In this document: positions 1 to 5,765 of the stretch, piece by piece
Numbering within the stretch: position 1 is the stretch's first letter
How the letters are laid out: every line of letters starts with the position of its first letter
Source of the DNA: JBMNNU01 sp050942695
Lineage (GTDB): Bacteria > Chloroflexota > UBA6077
NCBI GenBank assembly: GCA_050942695.1
Contig: JBMNNU010000143.1
Coordinates: 1-8,144 of the forward strand
DNA: 8,144 bases
Direction of reading: 5' to 3'
Notes under the pieces: generated by a model
Told to the model about the DNA's origin: nothing
The model's database searches: none
Seen by the model: only the letters and a program-made list of their open reading frames with translations
Program-made: the position numbers and the translations under genes

Positions 1-507
1 TTCGAAGTTCACCATTCCTTGACCGGAGCCGATGGGAGAGGCCAGGGGCATAACCGTGGCGCATCCAACCTCTTCCAGCCGTTTGGCCAGCACGGGGTCA
101 TCGTTTATATATGGGAGGACCACGAAACCCTCGTCTACAAGCCGCTTTGCAGCCTCAAAAGTCCCGATAGGGTCCGGCAGGAGATAGACGGGGTCCGGGA
201 TCACCTCCAACTTCACCCAATTGGATAGCCCCATAGCGCGAGCTAAATGAGCTGTGCGGACGGCCTCGTCTGCCGTGCGGCAGCCAGCGGTGTTGGGTAG
301 GATGGTGTATTTGCTCCAATCGATCTCGTCCAGAAGCGTCTTCTTGTTCGGATCGCTCAGGTCGAGCCTGCGCAGCGCAACGGTGATGACTTCGGCCCCA
401 GATGCTTCGAAGGCTGCGTTCATCTCCTCGTAGTTACGATACTTGCCCGTACCCAGAAACAGCCTGGACCGTAGCTCTTTCCCTGCAATAACCAGCTTGT
501 CGTCCAT
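1..507 (-). CDS. thiG: Thiazole synthase ThiG (partial, C-terminus beyond left edge)
   Basis: ThiG builds the thiazole phosphate ring of thiamine from 1-deoxyxylulose-5-phosphate, dehydroglycine and the ThiS thiocarboxylate, in the cytoplasm. Reverse translation from ATG at 507-505 gives an open frame of 169 residues that runs off the left edge. ThiG usually has about 255 residues, so roughly a third is missing. Visible family motifs are LFLGTGKY (about 16-23), ASGAEVITVALRR (about 35-47), LPNTAGCRTADEAV (about 70-83), NWVKLEVIPD (about 96-105) and MPLASPIGSGQG (about 153-164). K99 in VKLEV is the expected Schiff-base lysine. The start is supported by an AGGAGGTA ribosome site at about 513-520, 6 nt upstream of the ATG. 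It lies 130 nt downstream of the ThiE/TenI gene on the same strand and presumably shares its TPP-riboswitch control. No thiS is visible between the two genes. Confidence 0.95.
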   Translation of the reverse strand, partial: MDDKLVIAGKELRSRLFLGTGKYRNYEEMNAAFEASGAEVITVALRRLDLSDPNKKTLLDEIDWSKYTILPNTAGCRTADEAVRTAHLARAMGLSNWVKLEVIPDPVYLLPDPIGTFEAAKRLVDEGFVVLPYINDDPVLAKRLEEVGCATVMPLASPIGSGQGMVNFE

Positions 508-542
508 CTTCAATACCTCCTGGCCTTCTTCGTGGCCGGATA

Positions 543-562
543 GGAGGGGTTATCCCCCCTCC
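543..562 (-). other. Small hairpin in the thiE-thiG gap
   Basis: GGAGGGG at 543-549 is a perfect 7-bp inverted repeat of CCCCTCC at 556-562, with a 6-nt loop. It lies in the 130-nt gap between the ThiE/TenI gene and thiG. No T-run follows it in the direction of thi transcription, so it is not a convincing terminator. It may affect mRNA stability or processing, or it may be chance. Nothing else could be assigned in 508-637. Confidence 0.4.
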
Positions 563-637
563 ACGCGACGCATGACGTTATTGACTCTTGCATTAGTAAG
601 TAAATTGTTCAGCCAGTAAATCGGATTTGAGCCCCGT

Positions 638-1309
638 TTACTGGCGACTACATTCAATCAATAGGTCCCGAGTTGCCGCTTGCGCCCTTTCAGCCGAAAG
701 GATGGCTGTGATGACGGCTACACCCTGGGCTCCCGCCTTCATGACAGAGTAAGCATTAGAACAGTTGATCCCACCGATAGCTACCACCGGTATAGATGTG
801 GCTGCAGAAACCTGGGTAACCAGAGAAAGGCCGGCGGGCCGCGCTCCGGGGTGAGATCTAGTCTCGAATATGGTTCCTAATACAAGGTAATCGGCGCCCT
901 CCTGCTCTGCACTCAAGGCCTCTTCCAGCGAGTGGATGGAAGCGCCGATCAGCATCTCATTTCCAACCAGCTTGCGCACCTCTTTAATAGGAAGGCTATT
1001 TGATCCAAGATGGACACCATCTGCGCCCAGAGCCAGCGCTACATCTGCCCGGTCGTTGATCACCAAAGCCGCACCGCCCTCGCGAACCGGTTTGAGCAGC
1101 GAGCTGCCCAACTGGTACAGATCGCGGGTGGGTAGCTCTTTTTCCCTAAGCTGAACCAGATTCACTCCCGCTCGAACCGAACAAGCGACAAGCTCTTCCA
1201 GCGGGCGGCCTAAACAGGCCGTTCGATCGGTTACGAGGCAGATGATCGGTTGTTTCAAAACCGTCTTCACACTAGAGTTCTCAACCAAAATTGTCGAGTT
1301 CCAGACCAA
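638..1309 (-). CDS. thiE: ThiE/TenI-family protein: thiamine phosphate synthase or thiazole tautomerase
   Basis: The protein is a (beta/alpha)8 barrel of the ThiE/TenI family. ThiE joins HMP pyrophosphate and thiazole phosphate to give thiamine phosphate; TenI tautomerises the thiazole product of ThiG. Motifs in the 223-residue frame are LVTDR (25-29), VQLREK (52-57), VINDRAD (83-89), DGVHLG (97-102), SIHSLEEA (124-131), GADYLVLGTIFET (138-150) and PVVAIGGI (174-181). Two positions differ from canonical ThiE. The Mg-binding QED after HLG reads SNS, and the TxTK phosphate-loop lysine reads His (RSHPG). The HSLEEA, FET and SxS features resemble Bacillus TenI. The 223-residue frame opens with TTG at 1309. 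An internal GTG at 1270, giving 210 residues, fits the usual 10-15 residues before LVTD better, and neither start has a strong ribosome site. It is the first gene after the TPP riboswitch and terminator and is followed by thiG. Confidence 0.82.
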   Translation of the reverse strand: MVWNSTILVENSSVKTVLKQPIICLVTDRTACLGRPLEELVACSVRAGVNLVQLREKELPTRDLYQLGSSLLKPVREGGAALVINDRADVALALGADGVHLGSNSLPIKEVRKLVGNEMLIGASIHSLEEALSAEQEGADYLVLGTIFETRSHPGARPAGLSLVTQVSAATSIPVVAIGGINCSNAYSVMKAGAQGVAVITAILSAERAQAATRDLLIECSRQ

Positions 1310-1326
1310 ATTGCCGAATAGAACAA

Positions 1327-1352
1327 AGGCCGCTCCCGATTGGGAGCGGCCT
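1327..1352 (-). terminator. Intrinsic terminator (riboswitch expression platform)
   Basis: The arms 1327-1337 and 1342-1352 form a perfect 11-bp GC-rich stem around a 4-nt loop. Read on the minus strand it is followed by a short T-rich stretch (TTTGTTCT). It lies 26 nt after the TPP aptamer and 17 nt before the first possible start of the downstream gene. This is the expected place for a terminator controlled by the riboswitch. Confidence 0.85.
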
Positions 1353-1378
1353 ATATACCATCGTTCGTTTCGCGCGTT

Positions 1379-1463
1379 CCGCTTCCCTACGCTGGTACTA
1401 CCCAGTTCAGGTTCCGAGGGTTGGTGGGCAATCCACCTCTCAGCAAGTACGCTCCCCTAGCAG
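1379..1463 (-). promoter_or_regulatory. TPP riboswitch (THI element) aptamer
   Basis: Read on the minus strand, the conserved THI-box blocks appear in order: GGGGAGCG (about 1457-1450), CTGAGAGG (about 1443-1436), then GGAACCTGAACTGGGTAGTA and CCAGCGTAGGGAA (about 1414-1382). These match the TPP aptamer core, including the CUGAGA pyrimidine-binding loop and the ACCUGA/GCGUAGGGA pyrophosphate-sensing side. A closing P1 helix can be drawn between 1459-1463 and 1379-1383 (CUGCU with AGCGG, one G-U pair). High TPP should stabilise the aptamer and leave the downstream 11-bp terminator free to form, shutting off the thi genes. Confidence 0.95.
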
Positions 1464-1487
1464 ACACCATATTCGGCTGTGGCTCAC

Positions 1488-1517
1488 ATCATAGCACGGA
1501 AAAGCAGGAAAAAACAA
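1488..1517 (-). promoter_or_regulatory. Predicted sigma70 promoter of the thi operon
   Basis: Read on the minus strand, TTGTTT (-35, 1517-1512) and TATGAT (-10, 1493-1488) are separated by 18 nt. The -10 box matches consensus at 5 of 6 positions and the -35 box at 3 of 6. The predicted start near 1481 leaves about 18 nt before the riboswitch aptamer, which is a sensible leader length. Confidence 0.55.
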
Positions 1518-1520
1518 GGC

Positions 1521-1549
1521 TTGACAACAGTTTGAACGCTTATTATATT
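1521..1549 (+). promoter_or_regulatory. Strong sigma70-type promoter for the iclR-por direction
   Basis: TTGACA at 1521-1526 is a perfect -35 box. It is followed after exactly 17 nt by TATATT (1544-1549), a 5 of 6 match to the -10 box. The predicted start near 1556 gives a leader of about 80 nt before the GTG start of the IclR gene. The -35 box lies 3 bp from that of the opposing thi promoter. Confidence 0.75.
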
Positions 1550-1557
1550 GTATCACG

Positions 1558-1587
1558 GAAATAGGTTTCACCATCTGGAAGGATTCC
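1558..1587. promoter_or_regulatory. Possible operator: two short inverted repeats at the iclR transcription start
   Basis: GAAA-N4-TTTC at 1558-1569 and GGAA-N3-TTCC at 1577-1587 sit right at and after the predicted transcription start. Their centres are about two helical turns apart. IclR-family regulators often bind short A/T-flanked palindromes near their own gene, so autoregulation is plausible. The repeats are short enough to arise by chance. Confidence 0.3.
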
Positions 1588-1635
1588 CTCTGTATTGGCC
1601 AGCAGACGCACTGAAACTGCCGACGAGGTTGTCAG

Positions 1636-2523
1636 GTGTCCAACGCGCCTCGCATCAAGCAAAACACAGCTTCTCCTACCTCTAAGACTACTGTGCAGTC
1701 TGTTGAGCGTACCCTCGACATCCTTGAGGCACTTGCAGATAGAGGCGAAGCTGGCATCGCCCAGTTGAGCCAACAGGTTGGTCTGCACGCCAGCACCGTC
1801 CACCGGTTGCTATCAACTTTGATTGCTCGAGGATATGTGCGCCAAAACCACGAAACCGGCCGCTATCTGCTTGGCTTGAAGGCTCTGGACGTTGCCAGGG
1901 CCGTCCGGGATCAACTGGACTTACGGATGGAAGCCCTGCCGATTTTGCGTGAGTTGATGCAAAAGAGTGGTGAGACCGCCAACCTAGCTATTCTTGACGG
2001 CCAAGAAGTGGTTTACCTGGAGCAGGTATCCAGCCCAGGCTGGATGCTCAGGATGTTCGTTCAGGTAGGAGCCCGAGCCCCTCTCCACAGTACGGCTTCG
2101 GGCAAGGTATTGCTAGCTTATTTGCCCGAACTTGAGCTCAACAAGATACTCAGCAACTACCTTCTAACCCCCTTTGCCGGTCGCACGATCGTCGAGAAGG
2201 GGGTACTGCTTTCAGAGTTAGAGGAGGTGCGTCGGGTAGGTTACGCTACCGACTACGGCGAGCAAGAGGAGGGTGTAAGCTGCGTAGCGGGCCCTGTTAG
2301 GGATTTCACAGGTCGTGTAGTAGCAGCGATCAGCGTGTCCGGCCCCTGGATCCGGATCACCCCTGAGCGGGTATCAGTGCTTGTTCCGTTGATCAGCGAA
2401 TCGTGCGCGAGGTTATCGATAGCCCTGGGGTACAAGGATACGGAGGCAGGGATACGTGGATACCTGGAGACGGGGCAGGGAGAGGAAACCGACTCAGTAC
2501 TCAGCTCTTGGAGGAAAGGATGA
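1636..2523 (+). CDS. IclR-family transcriptional regulator
   Basis: This is a cytoplasmic DNA-binding regulator of 295 residues. An N-terminal winged helix-turn-helix spans about residues 20-80 (QSVERTLDILEALAD; GIAQLSQQVGLHASTVHRLL; RGYVRQN; GRYLLG). An IclR effector-binding domain spans about 95-266, with family motifs NLAILDGQEVVYLEQV, HSTASGKVLLAYLP, GYATDYGEQEEGVSCVAGPV and AISVSGP. A tail of about 29 residues after the usual IclR end is extra. The start is GTG, with GAGG 7 nt upstream and no better in-frame start before the HTH. It follows the strong promoter at 1521-1549, and its stop overlaps the next start as ATGA. IclR effectors are usually small organic or aromatic acids, which fits the 2-oxoacid and hydroxyacid enzymes downstream. 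The actual ligand cannot be read from the sequence. Confidence 0.93.
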   Translation: MSNAPRIKQNTASPTSKTTVQSVERTLDILEALADRGEAGIAQLSQQVGLHASTVHRLLSTLIARGYVRQNHETGRYLLGLKALDVARAVRDQLDLRMEALPILRELMQKSGETANLAILDGQEVVYLEQVSSPGWMLRMFVQVGARAPLHSTASGKVLLAYLPELELNKILSNYLLTPFAGRTIVEKGVLLSELEEVRRVGYATDYGEQEEGVSCVAGPVRDFTGRVVAAISVSGPWIRITPERVSVLVPLISESCARLSIALGYKDTEAGIRGYLETGQGEETDSVLSSWRKG

Positions 2524-3437
2524 GGATCGCACTGATTGGGCAGGCGGCCTTTGGCGAGAAGGTGCTCGAAGCCCTTCTCAACGCGGGTGAGCAGATCGCG
2601 GTGGTTTATTGCCCGCCAGATGCTCCCAACGGCAGGAAGGATCCTCTAGGGGAGTTAGCGGAGAAAAACGGCATCCCCCTGAGGAAACCGGCGCGGATGC
2701 GCAATCCGGAGGTTTTTGAAGACTATAAGAGCTTCGACCCTGAATTGAATGTAATGGCGTTTGTGACCGACATCGTCCCAATGACTATGATCAACTATCC
2801 GAAACTGGGTACGATCCAGTACCACCCGTCCTTACTTCCCAGACATAGGGGCGCGAGCGCAATCAACTGGGCAGTGATCAACGGCGAGACCGAGACCGGC
2901 TTCACCATCTTCTGGCCGGACGAGGGGTTAGACACCGGTCCGATCCTGCTGCAGAAGAAGGTGACCATAGAACCGGACGAAACCATGGGATCAGTCTACT
3001 TCAATAAGCTGTTCCCTCTTGGTGTCGAGTCGATGGTCGAGGCGGTCAAACTGGTCAAAGAGGGCAAGGCGCCCAAGATCGTCCAGGATCTATCCCAGGG
3101 CGAGTACGAGCCAATTTGCAAGAAGATGGAGATCAATTGGAACTACCCTATCAACGTTGTATACAACGTTATCCGGGGAAGCAACCCCCAGCCTGGGGCC
3201 AGCACGACCTTTAGGGGCGAGCCGCTAAAGATTTTCGATTGCGAGAAGAGGAAAACCGATGGCGGCATGAAAGCTCCGGGGACCGTCCTGGAGGTGGCCA
3301 ACGATGGCTTCCTGGTAGCGGGAGTCGGCGGCAGCATTTTTGTGAAGCGAGTTCAGCCTCAGGGAAGTGCTAAACTAAAGGCCGCTGAGTTCATCGCAGC
3401 ATCCGGTATTAAGGTAGGAGACAAATTAGGTAGTTAG
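2520..3437 (+). CDS. Formyl-THF hydrolase/formyltransferase-family protein (ALDH1L1 N-terminal-like, stand-alone)
   Basis: The protein has 305 residues with a formyltransferase N-terminal fold (about 1-190) and an FMT-type C-terminal domain (about 203-300; INWNYPINVVYNVIRG, PGASTT). MRIALIGQAAFGEKV, the PDAPNGRKDPLGELAEKNGI stretch and HPSLLPRHRGASAIN resemble the N-terminal hydrolase domain of 10-formyl-THF dehydrogenase (ALDH1L1) more than true Fmt, whose loop reads NVHGSLLPRWRGAAP. The catalytic pair is H102 and D138 (GLDTG), 36 residues apart as in ALDH1L1. The catalytic asparagine of Fmt is replaced by Gln100 (Ile in ALDH1L1). Expected chemistry is cleavage or transfer of the formyl group of 10-formyl-THF. 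The ATG at 2520 has GGAGG at 2510-2514 and a 4-nt overlap with the regulator gene, so an upstream extension of the frame to 2403 is unlikely. Automated pipelines would probably label it methionyl-tRNA formyltransferase. Confidence 0.88.
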   Translation: MRIALIGQAAFGEKVLEALLNAGEQIAVVYCPPDAPNGRKDPLGELAEKNGIPLRKPARMRNPEVFEDYKSFDPELNVMAFVTDIVPMTMINYPKLGTIQYHPSLLPRHRGASAINWAVINGETETGFTIFWPDEGLDTGPILLQKKVTIEPDETMGSVYFNKLFPLGVESMVEAVKLVKEGKAPKIVQDLSQGEYEPICKKMEINWNYPINVVYNVIRGSNPQPGASTTFRGEPLKIFDCEKRKTDGGMKAPGTVLEVANDGFLVAGVGGSIFVKRVQPQGSAKLKAAEFIAASGIKVGDKLGS

Positions 3438-3442
3438 CAGTC

Positions 3443-3591
3443 GGCTTAAGCTATCAGTTGTCAGCCAGCCGCGAACGAGGGCAAAGACGTTATCCTCGGC
3501 TGGTTCGAGGTGAGCCTATCGCTGGTGGCTAGGTCGAGGCTCGATTACTGGTGGCTAGAAGCTGAAGGCTGATGGTTGAAAGCTGAGAGCC
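3443..3591. repeat. Degenerate heptad-repeat element with imperfect inverted ends
   Basis: This fills most of the 182-nt gap before porG. On the right, 3553-3587 reads as five tandem 7-mers (GGCTAGA, AGCTGAA, GGCTGAT, GGTTGAA, AGCTGAG). On the left, 3449-3466 holds the same kind of heptads inverted (AGCTATC, AGTTGTC, AGCC). Segments 3449-3466 and 3567-3584 can pair over 18 positions with one mismatch and four G-U pairs. GGCT 3443-3446 with AGCC 3588-3591 extends this beyond a small internal loop. Inside, CCAGCC (3465-3470) pairs with GGCTGG (3498-3503) and GAGG (3477-3480) with CCTC (3494-3497). CTGGTGGCTAG occurs twice, at 3522-3532 and 3548-3558. No good promoter and no long ORF were seen. 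AGCTGA-type heptad repeats occur between genes in various bacterial genomes. Confidence 0.6.
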
Positions 3592-3619
3592 ATAGCAATA
3601 GGAGGAGGCAGAAGAAAGT

Positions 3620-4192
3620 ATGGCTGGAGATCTTTACGAGGTTCGCTGGCATGCCCGCGGCGGGCAGGGCGCAGTAACAGCGTCCCGCTTCCTTTCGGCG
3701 TCGGCAAGTCGCGAGAACAAACATTTCCAAGGGTTCCCAGAATTCGGAACGGAGCGCATGGGCGCGCCGATCCAGGCGTTCACTCGACTGAGTAACGAGA
3801 GGATCTTCACTCACGAGCAGGTCACCAATCCCGATGCAGTGGTGGTGCTCGACCCCACCCTGCTAGAAGTCGTCGACGTCACCGCCGGCCTGCAGCCAGG
3901 TGGGCCGTTGATCATCAACTCTGACTTGCCGGTAAGCGAGTTGAAGAAACAGCTCAAACCTGGCGACTACAAGCTCTACACAGTAGATGCGACTAAGATC
4001 GCAACGGAGGAGGTTGGTAGGCCAATCACCAACACCGCCATGGTGGGCGCGTTGGTGAAGGTCACAGGCCTGATCGACATCAACGCCGTTAAGGACGAAT
4101 TGGTCGACATGTTCGGGAGCAAGTTCAAGAAGTCCGTGGTAGACGGCAACGTCAAGGCTTTGATGAGGGCCTACGAGGAGGTTAAAGACTGA
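3620..4192 (+). CDS. porG: 2-oxoacid (pyruvate):ferredoxin oxidoreductase, gamma subunit
   Basis: This is the gamma subunit (190 residues, typical length) of a four-subunit, CoA-dependent 2-oxoacid:ferredoxin oxidoreductase. The family domain is associated with CoA handling in the complex. Signature motifs are RWHARGGQGAVTA (about 9-21) and the GFPEFGTERMGAPIQAFTR stretch (about 38-56), the latter highly typical of pyruvate-type PorG. The ATG at 3620 is preceded by a purine-rich GGAGGAGG at 3601-3608. The gene follows the repeat element and leads the por block. Its stop overlaps the porD start by one base (TGATG). The subunit has no iron-sulfur cysteines, as expected. Confidence 0.94.
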   Translation: MAGDLYEVRWHARGGQGAVTASRFLSASASRENKHFQGFPEFGTERMGAPIQAFTRLSNERIFTHEQVTNPDAVVVLDPTLLEVVDVTAGLQPGGPLIINSDLPVSELKKQLKPGDYKLYTVDATKIATEEVGRPITNTAMVGALVKVTGLIDINAVKDELVDMFGSKFKKSVVDGNVKALMRAYEEVKD

Positions 4193-4548
4193 TGGGCAAG
4201 ATTCAAGATATGTTGTCGAATCCGCTCCCAAGTGCCGATGATGTGCCTCTGGGCGGCGTGATACCGAGCAACGGCAACGCAGTAACCTACAAAACAGGAA
4301 GCTGGCGCACCCAACGGCCGATCTTCGTCGCCGAGAACTGCACCAACTGCCTGATATGCTGGCTACACTGCCCGGACAACTCCATACTTTTGGAGGATGG
4401 CAAGGTAGTCGGCATCGACGCAGACCATTGCAAAGGCTGCGGTATCTGCGACGTCGAGTGCCCCACCAAGCCTGAAAAGAGAGCGTTGAGCATGGCGCAG
4501 GGCGGCTTCTATAAGCCAGATGAGACCTTCGCCAAGTCGACACTGTAA
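4192..4548 (+). CDS. porD: 2-oxoacid (pyruvate):ferredoxin oxidoreductase, delta subunit (2x[4Fe-4S])
   Basis: This ferredoxin-like delta subunit (118 residues) carries electrons from the catalytic core to external ferredoxin. It has two complete 4Fe-4S motifs: C50, C53, C56, C60 (CTNCLICWLHCP) and C80, C83, C86, C90 (CKGCGICDVECP). The pre-cluster segment with TGSWR and RPIF (about 35-45) is usual for PorD. The start ATG at 4192 overlaps the porG stop by one base and has AGGAGG at 4176-4181 inside porG, indicating translational coupling. The N-terminal segment of about 25 residues before the conserved region is somewhat long but within the family's range. Confidence 0.95.
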   Translation: MGKIQDMLSNPLPSADDVPLGGVIPSNGNAVTYKTGSWRTQRPIFVAENCTNCLICWLHCPDNSILLEDGKVVGIDADHCKGCGICDVECPTKPEKRALSMAQGGFYKPDETFAKSTL

Positions 4549-4563
4549 GGAGAACGAACAATT

Positions 4564-5754
4564 ATGATAACAGAGAGAAAGGTAGTTGGTCTCACCGGCG
4601 ACGGGGCAGCCGCCGACGCAATGATGCAGATCAATCCCGATCAGGTAGCGGCCTACCCCATCACCCCACAGACCGAGATCGTAGAGCGATTCGCCGAGTA
4701 CGTTGCTAACGGCGACGTCCAGACCGAGTTTGTTGCTGTAGAGAGCGAGCATAGCGCCCTCTCCGCCTGCTGCGGTGGCTCTGCTGCGGGCGGTCGCGTA
4801 ATGACCTGTACCTCGTCGCAAGGCCTCGCCCTGATGCACGAGATACTGTACATCGCGGCTGGCAACCGGCTGCCCATCGTTATGCCGATGGTCAACCGAA
4901 CTCTGAGCGCCCCCATCAACATCCATGGCGACCACTCCGACTCCATGGGCTCCCGCGACTGCTCCTGGATCCAACTGTTCGCAGCCGACGCCCAGGAAGT
5001 CTACGACAGCACCATCATGGCCATCCGGATCGCTGAGCATCCCGACGTCAGCCTGCCTGTTATGGTCTGCTTCGACGGCTTCAACGTCTCCCACGATATG
5101 GAGCGGGTGGAGATGCTGACCAACGCCGAGGTGCAAGGCTTCATCGGCGAGTTCAAGCCCCAGATCAATATGCTGGATCCGGACAATCCGATCAGCATAG
5201 GTGCCCTGGCGCTGCCTCCCGTATTCTCCGAGCACAAGCTCTCAATGATCAAGGCTCTTGAGGGCTCCGTAAAGGTCGCGGAATCGATCTTTGCAGAGTA
5301 CGCGAAGCTGAGCGGGCGACCTCAGAACATCGTAGAGAGCTTCGGCATGGAAGACGCCGAGGTAGCCTTGGTTGCCCTGAGCGGCATCGGCGGCACTGCC
5401 CAGTGGACCGCCATGAACCTCAGGAAGCAGGGTGTAAAGGTCGGTGTAGTGCGACCTCGGATCTACAGGCCGTTCCCAACCGAACAGATGGTGTCCCTAT
5501 TGAAGAACTGCAAGGCCGTGGCAGTAGTAGAGAAGGCTGCTTCGCCAGGCGCCCCGGCGAGCCCCATGTTCTCGGATCTTAGCGCGGCAATGTATGACCT
5601 GGACAAGCGACCAAAGATGGTCAACTACGTAACCGGTTTGGGCGGTCGCGATACATCTTCTGCCCAGCTAACCACGGTCGTCAAGAGGCTGCAGGAGATC
5701 GCCTCCGGCGCTCCTATCGGCGACCTGGTGAGCTACATCGGCGTACGGGAATAG
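4564..5754 (+). CDS. porA: 2-oxoacid (pyruvate):ferredoxin oxidoreductase, alpha subunit
   Basis: This is the alpha subunit (396 residues, normal length). Together with PorB it forms the TPP-dependent active site that decarboxylates a 2-oxoacid to acyl-CoA and CO2 while reducing ferredoxin. The N-terminal pyrimidine-binding domain (about 1-240) has YPITPQTEIVE (31-41), VESEHSALSA with E62 as the likely TPP-activating glutamate, TSSQGLALMHE (83-93) and NRTLSAPINIHGDHSDSMG (111-129). A transketolase-like C-terminal domain follows (about 240-360; ALSGIGGTAQ, VGVVRPRIYRPFP). T34 and R112 line up with the pyruvate carboxylate-binding Thr and Arg of characterised PFORs, which favours pyruvate or another small 2-oxoacid over branched-chain substrates. 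AAGGAG overlaps the porD stop codon 11 nt upstream of the ATG. It is followed by porB after 11 nt. Confidence 0.95.
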   Translation: MITERKVVGLTGDGAAADAMMQINPDQVAAYPITPQTEIVERFAEYVANGDVQTEFVAVESEHSALSACCGGSAAGGRVMTCTSSQGLALMHEILYIAAGNRLPIVMPMVNRTLSAPINIHGDHSDSMGSRDCSWIQLFAADAQEVYDSTIMAIRIAEHPDVSLPVMVCFDGFNVSHDMERVEMLTNAEVQGFIGEFKPQINMLDPDNPISIGALALPPVFSEHKLSMIKALEGSVKVAESIFAEYAKLSGRPQNIVESFGMEDAEVALVALSGIGGTAQWTAMNLRKQGVKVGVVRPRIYRPFPTEQMVSLLKNCKAVAVVEKAASPGAPASPMFSDLSAAMYDLDKRPKMVNYVTGLGGRDTSSAQLTTVVKRLQEIASGAPIGDLVSYIGVRE

Positions 5755-5765
5755 GAGATTAGACG

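Noticed and set aside
510..593. 27-codon minus-strand frame ending 2 nt before thiG
   Set aside because: It has no ribosome site before its ATG, no GG C-terminus as ThiS would have, and is too short for thiS; no evidence of coding.
2403..2519. Upstream 39-codon extension of the formyl-THF enzyme frame
   Set aside because: The extension lies wholly inside the IclR gene. The ATG at 2520 has a good ribosome site and starts exactly at the conserved MRIALIGQ sequence of the family.
3443..3591. CRISPR array suggested by repeated short units
   Set aside because: The units are 7-nt, degenerate and directly abutting, with no regular spacers. The 11-bp direct repeat occurs only twice.
3863..4561. Minus-strand open frame of 232 codons opposite porG/porD
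   Set aside because: It overlaps two firmly identified genes, and its translation is rich in Arg, Ser and Cys without domain signatures, so it is a shadow frame.
4363..5235. Long minus-strand open frame (290 codons) opposite porD/porA
   Set aside because: It is antisense to two genes with complete, unmistakable family motifs. Its translation is low in recognisable motifs and there is no suitable ribosome site; it is a by-product of codon bias on the opposite strand.
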